Assembly: GCA_928212115.1 (NCBI GenBank)
Contig: CAKMRJ010005523.1
Location: 109,414,654-109,478,653, forward strand
DNA length: 64,000 bases
Reading direction: 5' to 3'
Origin: Lactuca virosa
Taxonomy: Eukaryota > Streptophyta > Magnoliopsida > Asterales > Asteraceae
The notes beneath the pieces are model-generated. The model searched no databases and was not told where the DNA came from. It was given only the letters and a program-made list of their open reading frames with translations. Numbering within the stretch: position 1 is the first letter of the stretch; every line of letters begins with the position of its first letter. The translations under genes and the position numbers were made by a program. Shown piece after piece: positions 23,866 to 35,181 of the stretch.

Positions 23866-25732
23866 TTAGGGAAAGAGATGCGGATACTTCTGTTTCATCT
23901 GATCTTCGCGCTCCCAAGTGAATTCAGGACCTCGCTTGGCATTCCAACGAACCTTCACTATCGGGATGCGACTCTGCTTTGTACGCTTGACTTCCCAGTC
24001 CATTATTTCAACAGGTTCTTCCACAAAGTGTAAACCCTCGTCCAATTCACGTGGAAGACAGGATGAACGTTGCTGAGTTCTTACGGTAACTGGAGTTTGT
24101 AAGCTACAGGACCTATCCTAGCAAGGATCTCGAATGGTCCAATGTACCTTGGGTTTAGCTTTCCACGTCTTCCGAAACGTATCATGCCTTTCCAGGGTGA
24201 GACCTTCAGGAGGACGCGGTCACCAACCTGGAATTCCAAGGGTTTCCGTCTCTTATCGGCGTAGCTCTTTTGTCTATCTCGAGAGGCGTTCAGCCGTTCT
24301 CGGATTTGAACAATCTTCTCTGTTGTCTCTCGGATGATTTCAGGTCCAGTGAGAGTACTGTCGGGGGCTTGACCCCTGGCTAGCTGCGTGTCACCCACTT
24401 CAGCCCAGCACATAGGGGATATGCACTTACGACCATAGAGGGCTTCAAACGGCGCAGCCTTGATGCTGGTATGGTAGTTGTTGTTGTAGGAAAATTCAAC
24501 CAAAGGAAGATGAGCGTCCCATGATGCGCCGAAATCGATGATGCAGGCTCTCAACATGTCTTCCAAGATGAGCGTCCCATAAGCCGTGCTCATATCCAAT
24601 TTAGTTCCAAGAGCCTTCTGTAGTGACTGCCAGAACCTCGATGTAAACCTGCTATCTCGATCGGAGATAATGGATGCAGGTACACCATGAAGGCGAACTA
24701 TCTCTTGAATGTAGATCCGTGTGAGTCTCTCCATCTTGAAGTTTTCTTTGATTGGCAGGAAGTGGGCGGACTTCGTTAATCGATCGACAATTACCCGGAT
24801 GGCATCGTGCCCACTCGGAGATCTGGGTAACTTGGTGATAAAATCCATGGTTATCCTTTCCCACTTCCACTCAGGTATTTCCGGCTGCTGTAGTAGACCT
24901 GAGGGCTTCTGATATTCGACCTTCACCTTGGCGCAAGTCAGGCACTTGCCCACGAAGGTAGCGATCCCTGCTTTCATGCTTGGCCACCAATAGAGCTGTT
25001 TGAGATCCAAGTACATCTTATCCGAACCTGGATGAACGGAGTATTTCGTCTTGTGAGCCTCATTCATGACAAACTCTCTGTACCCGCCGAACTTTGGGGT
25101 CCAGATCCGGTTCATGAAATAGTACGCTCCGTCTCCTTTGACCTCCAAGTTCTTGTCCATTCCTCGCAGTGACTCATTTGCCACGTTCTCGGGTTTTAAG
25201 GCTTCCAGCTGAGCCTCTCTGATTTGCGCGGTTAAATGGGAATGGATGGTCATTGTTAGTGCGTTCACCTTACGTCCTGAATACTCCTTTCGACTGAGGG
25301 CATATGCTACCACATTGGCCTTTCCGGGATGATAGCGAATTTCGCATTCGTAGTTACTGAGTAACTCTACCCATCGCCGTTGTCTCATGTTTAACTCCTT
25401 TTGATCGAAAATATGTTGCAAGCTCTTATGGTCGGTGAAGATAGTGCACTTGGTTCCATAGAGATAGTGTCTCCAGATCTTTAAAGCAAAGACCACTGCT
25501 CCCAACTCTATATCGTGAGTTGTGTAATTGACTTCGTGTGTTTTCAACTGCCTCGAGGCATAGGCGATGACCTTTCCTCTCTGCATGAGCACACACCCTA
25601 GGCCCTGATTGGATGCATCACAGTAGACAACGAAGTCTTCTGTCCCTTCGGGCAGGGACAAGATAGGTGCGCTGCATAGGGCCTGCTTCAATGTTTGAAA
25701 CGCAGTGTCTTGCTTGACTCCCCAACTAAAGG
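23866..25732 (-). pseudogene. Gypsy RNase H-integrase-chromodomain, with lesions
   Basis: Continuation of gag-pol in the shifted frame. RNase H has YCDASNQGLGCVLMQRGK, THDIELGAVVFALK, and HPGKANVVAYALSRK where VVADALSRK is usual (one catalytic aspartate replaced by tyrosine). The integrase has the H-H-C-C finger (HPGSDKMY ... CLTCAKVKVEY) and the first two catalytic aspartates in TMDF and SDRD. The next block, normally carrying the third catalytic residue, is replaced by four foreign residues between STAY and LEDML (about 24565-24580). TAA at 24081-24083 interrupts the integrase tail. A further frameshift precedes a chromodomain-like end (EIMDWEVKRTK, GPEFTWEREDQMKQKYPHLF; about 24030-23866). 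That end is typical of chromodomain gypsy elements of the Tekay group, which target heterochromatin. Confidence 0.88.
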
Positions 25733-28315
25733 TTACCCCTTTTGCGTCAGGGTAGTTAAGGGCTTAGCGATTCTGGAGAAGTTCTGGATGAACCTGCGAT
25801 AATAGCCCGCGAGACCCAAGAATTGCTGGATTTCTGTGGGTGTCTTTGGTGCAGACCAGTTCTCAATCGCCTTGATCTTGGAAGGGTCCACGTGTATTCC
25901 TTCCTTGCTAATCACGTGTCCAAGGAAATTCACCTTCCTGATCCAGAATTCGCACTTCGAGAATTTCGCGTATAGCTTTTCTGCCCTTAATGTTTCCAAC
26001 ACTTGCCTTAAGTGCTGTTTATGATCATTCTCACTCCGCGAATAGACAAGTATATCGTCGATGAACACAATCACAAACTTGTCTAAGAAAGGGCGGCACA
26101 CCCGATTCATCAGGTCCATGAACACTGCCGGTGCGTTGGTTAGACCAAAGGGCATTACTACAAACTCGTAGTGTCCATAGCGAGTTCGGAATGCTGTTTT
26201 GGGCACATCATTCTCATGAACTCGCAACTGATGGTACCCTGATCTCATATCGATCTTTGAGAAATAACTGGCTCCCTGAAGTTGGTCAAAGAGATCGTCG
26301 ATTCTGGGTAAGGGATATCGGTTCTTGATGGTCAGTTTATTCAGCTCTCGGTAGTCAATGCACATCCGAAAGGATCCATCTTTCTTTTTCACGAATAAGA
26401 TCGGAGCTCCCCAGGGCGAGGAACTCGGCCTTATGAATCCTTTGCTGATCTGCTCATTGAGCTGACTGGATAATTCTTGCATTTCCGCTGGTGCTAAACG
26501 GTAAGGAGATTTAGCTATACGAGTAGCTCCGGGGATCAAGTCGATACGAAACTCGACTTGGCGTTCGGGAGGGATTCCTGGGAGATCTTTGGGAAAAACA
26601 TCAGGAAAGTTACAGACTTCGGGGATGCTCTCGAGGTCTCTAACTCCTTGCGTCACGTCTAAAACGTGAGCTAGAAATGCATGACACTCCTTTCGCAGAT
26701 ACTTCCGAGCTTTGATACATGAAATGATTCGGAGGTTCGAGCTAGGCTTATCTCCGTAAATCATGAGAGCTTCGCCAGAGGGAAGATTGAGATGGATAGC
26801 CTTCTCGAAGCAAAGAATATCAGCATGATTGGGACTCAACCAATCCATACCGATAATGACATCGAAGCTCTTGATGGACACAGGCATAAGATCGATAGGA
26901 AAAGAATAATTGTCTAGGGTAAGAGTACAGCCTATGAATATGTCGTTAGTGCTCTCCTTCTTTCCGTTAGCCATCTTGACGGTAAATGTTTCGGTTAGAG
27001 GTTGGGATTTACATTTGATTAGATGTTTGAATGCGTGACTAACAAAACTCCTCTCCGCACCAGAATCGAAGAGAATGCATGCATAAGAGTTGTCAAGGAG
27101 GAACGTACCCGTAACAACGGTAGGATCAGCAACTGCTTCCTCCTGGCCCATCACCAGAACTCTCCCTGTATTGCCACCAGTTTTTTCCTTGGGGCAGTTT
27201 CTCCTGAAGTGCCCAGCCTCCCTACTTCCATAACAAGTTTGACCAGCGCCCGCTCCCGGAGCCTGGTTGGTTGGTTGAGCTGGTGTCTTGCAGTATCGAA
27301 CTGTGTGTCCCTTCCTTCCACAGTTGTTGCAACTCAGCTCATGGCAGGGTCTGTGATGATGGAAGTTACACTTGTTGCACAGAGGTAGTTTTCCAGCATA
27401 ACCGCCGGTAGGAGATTGGGTGGTTGGAATAGCAGTGGGAGCAACAGCAGGAGCAGTAACAACATGAACTGCCACTATTTGTTGTTTCTTGGAGGGCTCC
27501 TGCGAAGACTGACCCTTTCGTTTGTTACCAAACTTCTTCTTCTTCCCACCGCTTTCCTCTTTCGGCTCGGAGACAGCTACCACTTCATCCAGATCGATTC
27601 CATGATCGATCAGAGTCTGTGCCAGATCCTTGGCGCTTTCGAATGTGGTCGGCCTCGTAGCCAAGACATTTCCTTTTGTTGGTTGTGTCAGTCCCCAAAT
27701 GTACCTCTCGATTTTCTTGCTCTCCGGGTTGACCATTCCCGGACAGAGGAGAGCCAGATCACAAAATCTCGCGGTGTAGGAAGCGATGTCGGAACCCTTC
27801 ATCTTCAAGTTCCAGAGTTCGTGCTCCAACTTTTGCACTTCGCCCCTTGGGCAGTACTCCGCGAGCATAAGCTCCTTCAGTCTCTCCCAACCCATGGCAT
27901 TAGCCACTGGCAGGGTTAGGGTTTTCACTCGACCATTCCACCAGGTCAAGGCTTTGTCGGTGAAGGTGCATGCGGCGAACTTCACCTTGTTTGCTTCAGA
28001 ACAAATGCAAATTTCGAAGATGGATTCGATCTTCTCGACCCATCGAGTCAGGGCGATGACACCTCCATTTTCGTCGAAGGACTTGGGTTTCGCAGTCATC
28101 GAGTCCTTGTAGGAACACTCTTTTTGATGTCCCTGACTTCCATCTTGTCTCTGGGGGTCGGTTCCACCTCCAGTTCCACCAGCGTTCACTTGTGCCATTG
28201 CTGCAGTCACGGCGGCGGTAACTGCGGCCTGAAACATGACAGGGTCGAACTGAGGAGGTGGTGGTGGTGGCGGAGTGCCGTCGTTCCTTCTGATGGGTCT
28301 TGGTCGAGGAGGCAT
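25733..28315 (-). CDS. Gypsy gag-protease-reverse transcriptase (860 codons, open)
   Basis: One uninterrupted frame for the first two thirds of a gag-pol polyprotein, which packages and copies the element's RNA. A proline-rich start (PPPPPPP) precedes a retrotransposon gag domain (about residues 90-220: LTRWVEKIESIFEI, ALTWWNGRVKTL, YTARFCDLALLCPGM). Next come a canonical CCHC knuckle CNNCGRKGHTVRYC (about 330) and a second knuckle with one cysteine changed to serine (CYGSREAGHFRRNC). The aspartic protease has FDSGAERSFVSHAF (about 415). Reverse transcriptase runs from about 600 with YRELNKLTIKNRYPLPRIDD, SKIDMRSGYHQLRV, MPFGLTNAPAVFMDLMNR and catalytic FIDDILVYS. The frame ends at TAA right after TLTQKG, where relatives continue into RNase H. 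The next frame, shifted by one base, carries on directly. The start is the first ATG after the leader. Confidence 0.9.
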   Translation of the reverse strand: MPPRPRPIRRNDGTPPPPPPPQFDPVMFQAAVTAAVTAAMAQVNAGGTGGGTDPQRQDGSQGHQKECSYKDSMTAKPKSFDENGGVIALTRWVEKIESIFEICICSEANKVKFAACTFTDKALTWWNGRVKTLTLPVANAMGWERLKELMLAEYCPRGEVQKLEHELWNLKMKGSDIASYTARFCDLALLCPGMVNPESKKIERYIWGLTQPTKGNVLATRPTTFESAKDLAQTLIDHGIDLDEVVAVSEPKEESGGKKKKFGNKRKGQSSQEPSKKQQIVAVHVVTAPAVAPTAIPTTQSPTGGYAGKLPLCNKCNFHHHRPCHELSCNNCGRKGHTVRYCKTPAQPTNQAPGAGAGQTCYGSREAGHFRRNCPKEKTGGNTGRVLVMGQEEAVADPTVVTGTFLLDNSYACILFDSGAERSFVSHAFKHLIKCKSQPLTETFTVKMANGKKESTNDIFIGCTLTLDNYSFPIDLMPVSIKSFDVIIGMDWLSPNHADILCFEKAIHLNLPSGEALMIYGDKPSSNLRIISCIKARKYLRKECHAFLAHVLDVTQGVRDLESIPEVCNFPDVFPKDLPGIPPERQVEFRIDLIPGATRIAKSPYRLAPAEMQELSSQLNEQISKGFIRPSSSPWGAPILFVKKKDGSFRMCIDYRELNKLTIKNRYPLPRIDDLFDQLQGASYFSKIDMRSGYHQLRVHENDVPKTAFRTRYGHYEFVVMPFGLTNAPAVFMDLMNRVCRPFLDKFVIVFIDDILVYSRSENDHKQHLRQVLETLRAEKLYAKFSKCEFWIRKVNFLGHVISKEGIHVDPSKIKAIENWSAPKTPTEIQQFLGLAGYYRRFIQNFSRIAKPLTTLTQKG

Positions 28316-28872
28316 CTTGTTCTAGAAACAATCAGGAAGAAGAGGATGGTAAGTCCTCGAGATATAAAAACAAAATATATCTCATCCTGATAATGAAAGT
28401 ATTCTACCAAGCGATAAACACAGAAAGGTTACTAATACAAGTAAGTTATCGCTTAAGGGAGAAGAGGTAGCAACTCTTAGAGTGAATATGTATACTGAGT
28501 TTGATTCTAGCGAAAATACTCCTATAATATTTTATGTGAGATGATTTTGGTAAGTTTTAGGCCTGATGTAGCACCACCGTCACTCCCAAACACATGTTGG
28601 TCATGTCTCGACTGAATATAGTTGATCAGGCTATATTCACCCTAGACATGATTACATAACTGCCCAGGTTTACCCGCAGCGTTCCAGCATCCAAATACTT
28701 TTGTTCTTTTCTACTAGCGACACGAATTTTGTTATGTATGCATGCTCGTATACTTTTTATAAAAATACTTTATATTTTGAAAGTATACTTTTAGCGTAGA
28801 GCACTTAGGCCCCTTAGTGTTTATAGTTGTATACCACGTAAGGTTCGGTATACTAGTTCGCTATAAACAAGG

Positions 28873-28884
28873 GCTCTGATACCA
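28873..28884 (-). other. Primer-binding site
   Basis: TGGTATCAGAGC on the minus strand, three bases inside the 5' LTR. Confidence 0.85.
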
Positions 28885-28887
28885 ATC

Positions 28888-29658
28888 TGTCACACCCCGA
28901 AACCGATGGCGGAAACGTTCCGAGTCTTTTGCATAGCAAAAGAGGTGCTAAAGGTCAAACCTTGATCATTTACTAGAGTTTACGGCCAAGGCGGGGTGTA
29001 CGGCCGTAAACTCTTCGTGCTCATGTCTTTTGGGTCGATTTTTAGGTGGAAATCCAAAGTTTCAAGCAGATAACAAGCATAGAGAGTAGCTACTTACTAT
29101 GAGAAGGCTTGAAATGCGATTTTTAGCCTCTAAGAACTAGTGTGTTCTTGGTGAGAGAGAAAAATCTAGAAAAAGATGAACTTTATGAGATGAAACATGG
29201 ATTCATCAATAGAAAAGGGATTGAAACACCATAGAAGTGAAGAATCACTTACATTCTTGGGGATTCTTGAGCTAAAATCGATGGTTGAAGAGAGAGAGTA
29301 GAGAGAGAAAGTCCTTTGAGTGCTTAGAGTCCGACATGAAGGCCACTCATCCCTTATATAGGGGGGTGAGTTTGCGGCCGACCGTAAACGAGTTTACGGT
29401 CTTGAGTTTACGGTCACGAGTTTACGGGCGTAAACTCCTGGCCGTGAACTCTTCCTGGCCGTGAACTCGGGCTGTCGAGTGAAGTTTCGAGTTTTTCGCG
29501 TGATTTCCGGTTAATTCCGACTTGGATAAATACATATTATTGATTTAAAAGAGTAAGATCTTTTCCCAATTTAAGAATGTTGACGGAATTTAATAAAACC
29601 CCAAATTTTATTAACGGAAATCGGGTATAGATAACGGAAAAAGTTTCGGATTGCCACA
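28888..29658 (-). repeat. 5' LTR of the 23017-29658 element
   Basis: 771 bp, same TATA box and palindromes as its partner, one 17 bp unit fewer. The minus-strand leader between it and gag (28316-28887) holds no gene that I can see beyond the primer-binding site. Confidence 0.9.
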
Positions 29659-29663
29659 GGGCA

Positions 29664-29961
29664 TAAAAGGATCAAGCATACAAAGAATGGCGTTATGAAG
29701 GAAACTTTTAAGTTTAGTACACAGTAAATTGGTGTCACACATTCAAAGGTTAAGCAATATACATCGTAGTGCACAATGCCATACAACCCGGGTCACATCA
29801 ATTCCACCATCCCAAGTGTTAGCACAAATAACAAAGCAAAACCAACTAAGCAAAAAAAAAAAATAGAAAGCATGTCCAAATTCAACAACCCCCTAGACCA
29901 ACATTTGTGATTCAACAAATACCCACCACTATACCACCAACCTCATACCACACACCATACC
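29664..29961. other. Host DNA between two insertions
   Basis: About 300 bp with no gene of its own. It lies downstream of the broken transposon-associated gene (minus strand, 31983-34266) and was separated from it by the solo LTR. It ends in the target site ATACC. Confidence 0.5.
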
Positions 29962-30012
29962 TGTAACACCGGGTTCCTGGTACGTATTTAAATTCAAGTA
30001 TTTTGGTATTCT

Positions 30013-31148
30013 ACTCTGGGACTCGGCGAGTTGGAGGCCCAACTCGTCGAGAAGACTCGTCATTATGTGGGGGGTTTTAGTGATCTACTCGACGAGTCGG
30101 GGGACCGACTCGACGAGTAGGAGCTGTCTGGACAAAACCCTAATATTTGGGTTTGCACCCTATTTAAACAACTTATAACACCACAAACCAGCCTCCATTG
30201 TCCCTCCCAACCCAGAGAAAACCCTAACTCGAACCCTAACCATTATTGTGTGTTCTTGAGCTTATTGGTATCTTTTTGTGTGTTTTTGAAGTTGGAAAGG
30301 AGGAAGGAAGCTTGGGAGCTCAAGTAGAAGCAAGAAGATCCAAAGGTTTTGCTCCATTCTCAGCTCATTCAAGGTAAAAAGCTGGAACCATGACCATCTA
30401 TCTCTTAGATTTTGATTTGGGGCTATTTCTACCCTTTTTATGAGTTTAGAGAAGCTAAAATCGGATTTTGTGGGTGTGCTTGGAGTTGCACTCCAGATCT
30501 GGAGCTATTGGGGGTCCTTATGGCATAAAGGTGCCAACTTTGTTGTCATAAACACCCCATGCATCTTGTAGACTTCTTTTTATGGTCTTTTGAGTCAAAA
30601 ACCCCATGCATGGACGTAAAGATTGGGACTTTACGTAAGAAATGGACCTTAGGAGGTCAGATCTATGGTTTTGATGCATTAAGACCCATTATAATTGACT
30701 GGATAGTTTTGATCATAGAGGTACTCAACGAGTCTCTTGTGTGACTCGGTGAGTCGGGTCTCTTCTTCCCCCAATGTCTTCTGGAAGTGGTTTTGGTTGA
30801 GTGGAGGGGACACTCAACCTGTTAGGGGGTTTGTGTTGGACTGGAAGATCAAAGGACTCGACGAGTTCAAGAACGAAATCGAAGAGTTCAAGACAATGTC
30901 CCAACCACATGAAGATGGACTCGACGAGTTCAAGGAGAACTCGGTGAGTCATAGACTGAACACCTTCATATGGATGAAGATGAACTCGACGAGTTCAAGG
31001 ACGAACTCGGCGAGTCGGTTGAAGATAGTCTGATGTGTTGTTGAAGGCGAACTCGTCGAGCTCTGGCTAGACTCGACGAGTAGGGACGGGATTATGGCAT
31101 TTTGTGGATATGGGGACTCAGCGAGTTGGTGGACCAACTCGGCGAGTC
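30013..31148. repeat. Dispersed palindrome ACTCGnCGAGT, about 16 copies
   Basis: Copies and near-copies lie at about 30013, 30034, 30088, 30109, 30724, 30743, 30858, 30918, 30941, 30984, 31004, 31051, 31071, 31114 and 31135, with a half-site at 30044. Variants are ACTCGACGAGT, ACTCGGCGAGT and ACTCGGTGAGT. They form two clusters, one just before the TATA-like box and one 0.55-1 kb after it. Confidence 0.85.
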
Positions 31149-31530
31149 GAGTCAACCAGATGATTGACCATCGACCAAGGTGTTGACCTTGACTTTGTCT
31201 TGGACTTGAGTTGGCCTTTTTAAGGGTTACGAGATGAATTGATAAGTTAGAAAAGTTGTTGTGTAGGGATTGAGGATTTGAGGAGAGTTGGTTTTCATAC
31301 CGGGATCAGTGCAGACACTACACGACATTGAGGTGAGTCTTTTCCTTGTAGGAGTGGGTCTACGGCCACAATGTCGTCCCACAAGTAAGAGTATTGGATA
31401 GATGATTGTCTTTGTGATAATTATCTAGTGTTGATATGAGATATGTTTATTGTGCCTGATATGATTATTGTGCTTGATATGTTTAATGTGCTTGATATGT
31501 GTTAGCAGTAGTAGGGGTGAAATAGTCCCC

Positions 31531-31690
31531 GGTTACCGGTTGAAAAATACTGAAGGGGAGGGTAGCTCTCGGTTACCGGTTGAAAGATACCGAAGGGGAG
31601 GTTAGTTCCCGGTTACCGGTTGAAAGATACCGAGGAGGAGCACAGCTCCTGGCTATGCCCGACAGTTACCGGTTGAAAGATACCGAAGAT
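31531..31690. repeat. 40 bp minisatellite with GGTTACCGGTTGAAAGATAC
   Basis: Copies start at 31531, 31571, 31611 and about 31664. Each carries the palindrome ACCGGT. It sits inside the candidate LTR intron 31333-31766. Confidence 0.8.
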
Positions 31691-31982
31691 TATGCATTAT
31701 TTGGTATGGGTATGATGGGGGGAACTCACTAAGCTTTGTGCTTACGACTTTTAGTTTTGGTTTCAGGTACCTCTTCATCTAAGGGGGAAGGAGCCGGCGG
31801 GGTAGCAGCACATCACACATTCACACATGATATTCCGCATTCACAAATGGTTTTGAGACTTGTGATTTGTGACTTTATGTTTGAAAGGATTTCAATGCTG
31901 TTTTCTGTTAGCTATTTTTACAAGTAATATACTTTAAAACAAAAAATTTTGGGGTCTCGATTTTGGGATGTTACAATACCTT

Positions 31983-34266
31983 TCAAGGCTCACTGTGCCC
32001 ACCATAACCACTTGTAGAAACAACGTTACCACCAACACGATCAACCAATGAACACAACTGATCAACACTTGTCAAGGGAAAGCCAAACTCAGACAAATAG
32101 TCAGCACAAAACAAAGCTGAAAATGCCTCTTCCATCTTCTGCACACGGGTGACATCATATAACGGAAGGTCGATCTCATGTAGGCCCATATTAAACTTAG
32201 TGTTCATCATCTCACAGCCTGCCCTCATGCCAAAATCAACACAAATGGTTTGCAGATCACGGTTGGCCCAAAAAACAAAGACTCGGTGACAAGTTTGTCA
32301 ACCAATTTCGCAATCCCATTCGATAATACCCAAGTCACATCCCCATTTACCTTTCTCAGCTAACTTTCTAGCCCCACCACACTTGCTTGAAAATCCATAT
32401 GCTGCAGGGTGGACCCATTCAAGTCACCCTTCAACTTGTGAACACCGTGCTCTAACATGGCTATCTTGTCCAACAACCTGGTCTTCTCCAACTCAAGAGA
32501 TGCCATTGTGGCCTTTAATGTCGAAACCTCCTCGACAATATCATCATAACCTGCTAGTTTACTTTCCACGATAACTTTCCCATTTTGGACAGTGGCCAGT
32601 TCATCTCTCATCTTATCCACCTCACTCTAAGGCACAATTCCCATACATGGCATAACCTTTTCCAACTCAGCAACTTTTTCCACAAGCTCTACATGTTGAT
32701 CACGAAATAATTTCACATTATGAGCAACTCCTCCGGACAACACCACAAATGGTTTAATAAGATCAGATATCTTCTTGAATTCATCACGTAGACTACGATT
32801 CTCTAAGTGCAACGCCTCATTTTCATCAAGCCACGAAATGATCGCTTGGCCCAGAACCATATTTTCCACAAGCTTAATCTTATATATATCACGAACGTGC
32901 TCTCTACGACCTTGTCTGACACTTGAACGAGTCCTCGAAGAAGCAAAGTTCTCAAAGAAAGACATGGCAACCTTTGGCTCCATTAAGCTTTGATCCCGCC
33001 TATATTCCCAAGAAGGAACATATATAGGACCGGTTGGGCGCAAAGCATTGATATCACGAGGCGGACTATTCATATTCAATTGAGACACATATGACTAGGG
33101 ACGATTAACACCAAGGCTGCTAGCAAAATGCCGAAAAACATTAGGTTCCAAGGAACGAGACCTCTTAAGAACCCTACCACTACTACCTTCTCTGCATGAT
33201 AGAACGACTACCAGAGCAGAAGAGACATCATAATCCCTATCTCTCTTACGTTAGATTAAGCGTTGTTCGCCACTTCCCTCCACACCATCACCATCAACAT
33301 TAATCATAGGCCTAGTAGCATGAGGGGATGTGTGACCATCATTTGTGCCATCATAAGAATCACGAACCCTGATCGAATACTCAAAACTCTCATCCTCATC
33401 ACTGTGAGAATTACTGCCATTACTACCACTATAGGTAAAGTGATCATCAAGAATATGAAGGTCAAAATCTTTCGAGCCCAAATCTTGTGCGACAATTTTA
33501 CGCTCAACAAAATCAGCCAACAGGAAAGAAAGTCAATTTCGATCTACATGAGACAAGCATTGGGTCAATATACATAACGAAAGCAAGAATACAAAAACAT
33601 CATGTGGAAACAAACCTGCACCACGAACGAATAATGTCAGAACAACGCCAAGACGTAACCAATATGTACTCATACAAACTTTCCCCAACACAGCCTCGGG
33701 GAATTTCTTCATCATCACATTCAAACGAGAGATCTTGTCTATATACTGGCTTAAATCATTAGTTCTAGCCGGTTTTTTGTCATGAATCGTCACAGGAAGG
33801 TGAAATACATTTTGATAAAGGAAGCATGAAGCGTTCAACCAGATAAATTCTTTCTTCTAATTTTTTATAGAATCTGGAAGACCCTCGATAAAACAACGTC
33901 CCCTTGATCAGAAATAGTACCAAGCCCATTACCGCAAATGCGAAAGAAGTACTGGAACATGATAGCAATAGGAACGACCAAGGAGGCATGGCACAGGAGT
34001 TCAAAGCAAATAGTTTTTTAGATCGAATTAGGTTTCAGTTGACAAGTATGAATCTTATACGCCTTAATAACTGAACCAAAGAATGCTGATGGAGTAACTC
34101 GCAGACCGACTTCAAAATAGTAAAGATAAAAACCAAACTTACCTGGTGGAGAGCGATCGATGACGACGTTCGCAGCAGGTAGAACAAAACCATCCTCTTC
34201 GACAAGATGATACTTGATAGTAACCTGGTCGAACTGCTCATGGCTGGATGACGGTCGAGTGAACAA
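31983..34266 (-). pseudogene. Broken transposon-associated gene with coiled coil ('putative gypsy type transposon' family)
   Basis: Several minus-strand pieces in order make one gene-like unit. N-terminal block (34266-34018): YHLVEEDGFVLPAAN then SPPGKFGFYLYYFEVGLRV and SAFFGSVIKAYKIH. Middle block (about 33950-33535): an aromatic stretch with FIWLNASCFLY and KISRLNVMMKKFPEAVLGK. Acidic linker (33520-33251). Then RPTGPIYVPSWEYRRDQSLMEP (33088-32627), heptad-rich coiled coil (32620-32360) and a tail with MRAGCEMMNTKF..GLHEIDLPLYDV (32228-31983). This order matches plant proteins annotated as 'putative gypsy type transposon' (Pfam PF04195, from memory). Stops and frame changes separate the blocks; some gaps could be introns. 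Biochemical function is unknown to me. It is cut by neither solo LTR, but both sit close to its ends. Confidence 0.55.
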
Positions 34267-35181
34267 TGGGCATCATCAAACGAGACAGTCTTTGAAAAAA
34301 GTATATGAGGATTAAGGAAGAAGAAATGGCGAAGGGAATTCAGAAGATCAAGAGAGAAGAATTGTGACATCCCCATTTTTATAGAAAAGACCGATTTCGT
34401 TTATGCTTTTATAATAAAATCAGAGTAATCTTTCAAAGAGAGTGTTGCGGAATTTGTTCTCAAAACAAAATGTGATAAAAATTTATCAAAGCATTTCTTA
34501 AAGAAATGTATTTTCATTACATTACAAAACTCGGGATGTCATCATCGATACAGATCATAAGCATAAACCAAAAACATCATAGGCCACAAAAAAAAAAGTT
34601 TGGCCTCAAAACAACATAGGCCTTGCAACATTCTATTTATTTTGTACTGGCCTAAAAATCCATAATCTCTCGTCAGATCATCCAACTATATTTTTGCCAC
34701 TACCTGTAATACAAAAAAACTAAGTGGGTCAGACTGGGGAGCCTGGTGAGCATATAGGGTTTTCAACCCACAATAAATAAGTTTATTATTTTCAACAATC
34801 ATTCAACCCGATTACTCGTTCCCGTTATCCTCACTTTACGTCCCTAAAGCATCTATCATACGCGACCTATCCTAAGGAATTTCATCGGGATGGACACTAC
34901 TGCTAAGGGGATTCCTCGGCCATAAGTGTCCGTAAGGTAACCATGAGGGGGATAGAGTACACCGGTGAACACATCGTTCACAAACACCTACAGGTTGCGA
35001 GCCTGCTAGCGTTCCACTGGACTTCCTAGAAAAGTCTATGGTCATCATCCATACTCCGCTAGATGACTGGATCAACGTCAACATCGAGGCCTCTCGTCAT
35101 TTTATTTCACCACACACCAACTATTTCATCTACCTATGTTTTACCCAACATATTTGTAGACATAAAATACATATACAGTTT

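Larger units (their letters stand above)
23017..29658 (-). mobile_element. Young, nearly complete chromodomain-type gypsy retrotransposon
   Basis: Two LTRs (23017-23804, 788 bp; 28888-29658, 771 bp), both TGTCACACCCC to the terminal CACA, differ by about seven substitutions that I can see plus one 17 bp repeat-unit indel. A perfect 5 bp target duplication GGGCA lies at 23012-23016 and 29659-29663. The minus-strand primer-binding site (28873-28884), purine tract (23805-23816) and gag-pol (28315 to 23866) are in canonical order. Four lesions inactivate it: a one-base loss after RT, loss of the third integrase catalytic residue, a stop before the integrase tail and a frameshift ahead of the chromodomain. 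The low LTR divergence points to a recent insertion. Confidence 0.92.
29962..31975 (+). mobile_element. Solo LTR of a gypsy element
   Basis: 2014 bp, TGTAACACCGGG to GGGATGTTACA, with a perfect target duplication ATACC (29957-29961 and 31976-31980). Landmarks: TATTTAAA box (30161-30168); palindromic ACTCGnCGAGT motifs upstream (30013-30120) and again downstream (30724-31145); GAGGTGAGT donor-like site (31331-31339); 40 bp minisatellite (31531-31690); CACTAAGC block; TTTCAGGTA acceptor-like site (31761-31769). No gag-pol, as expected after LTR-LTR recombination. Confidence 0.88.

Noticed and set aside
27023..28112. Long plus-strand frames (up to 167 codons)
   Set aside because: They are antisense to the clear gag coding region on the minus strand.
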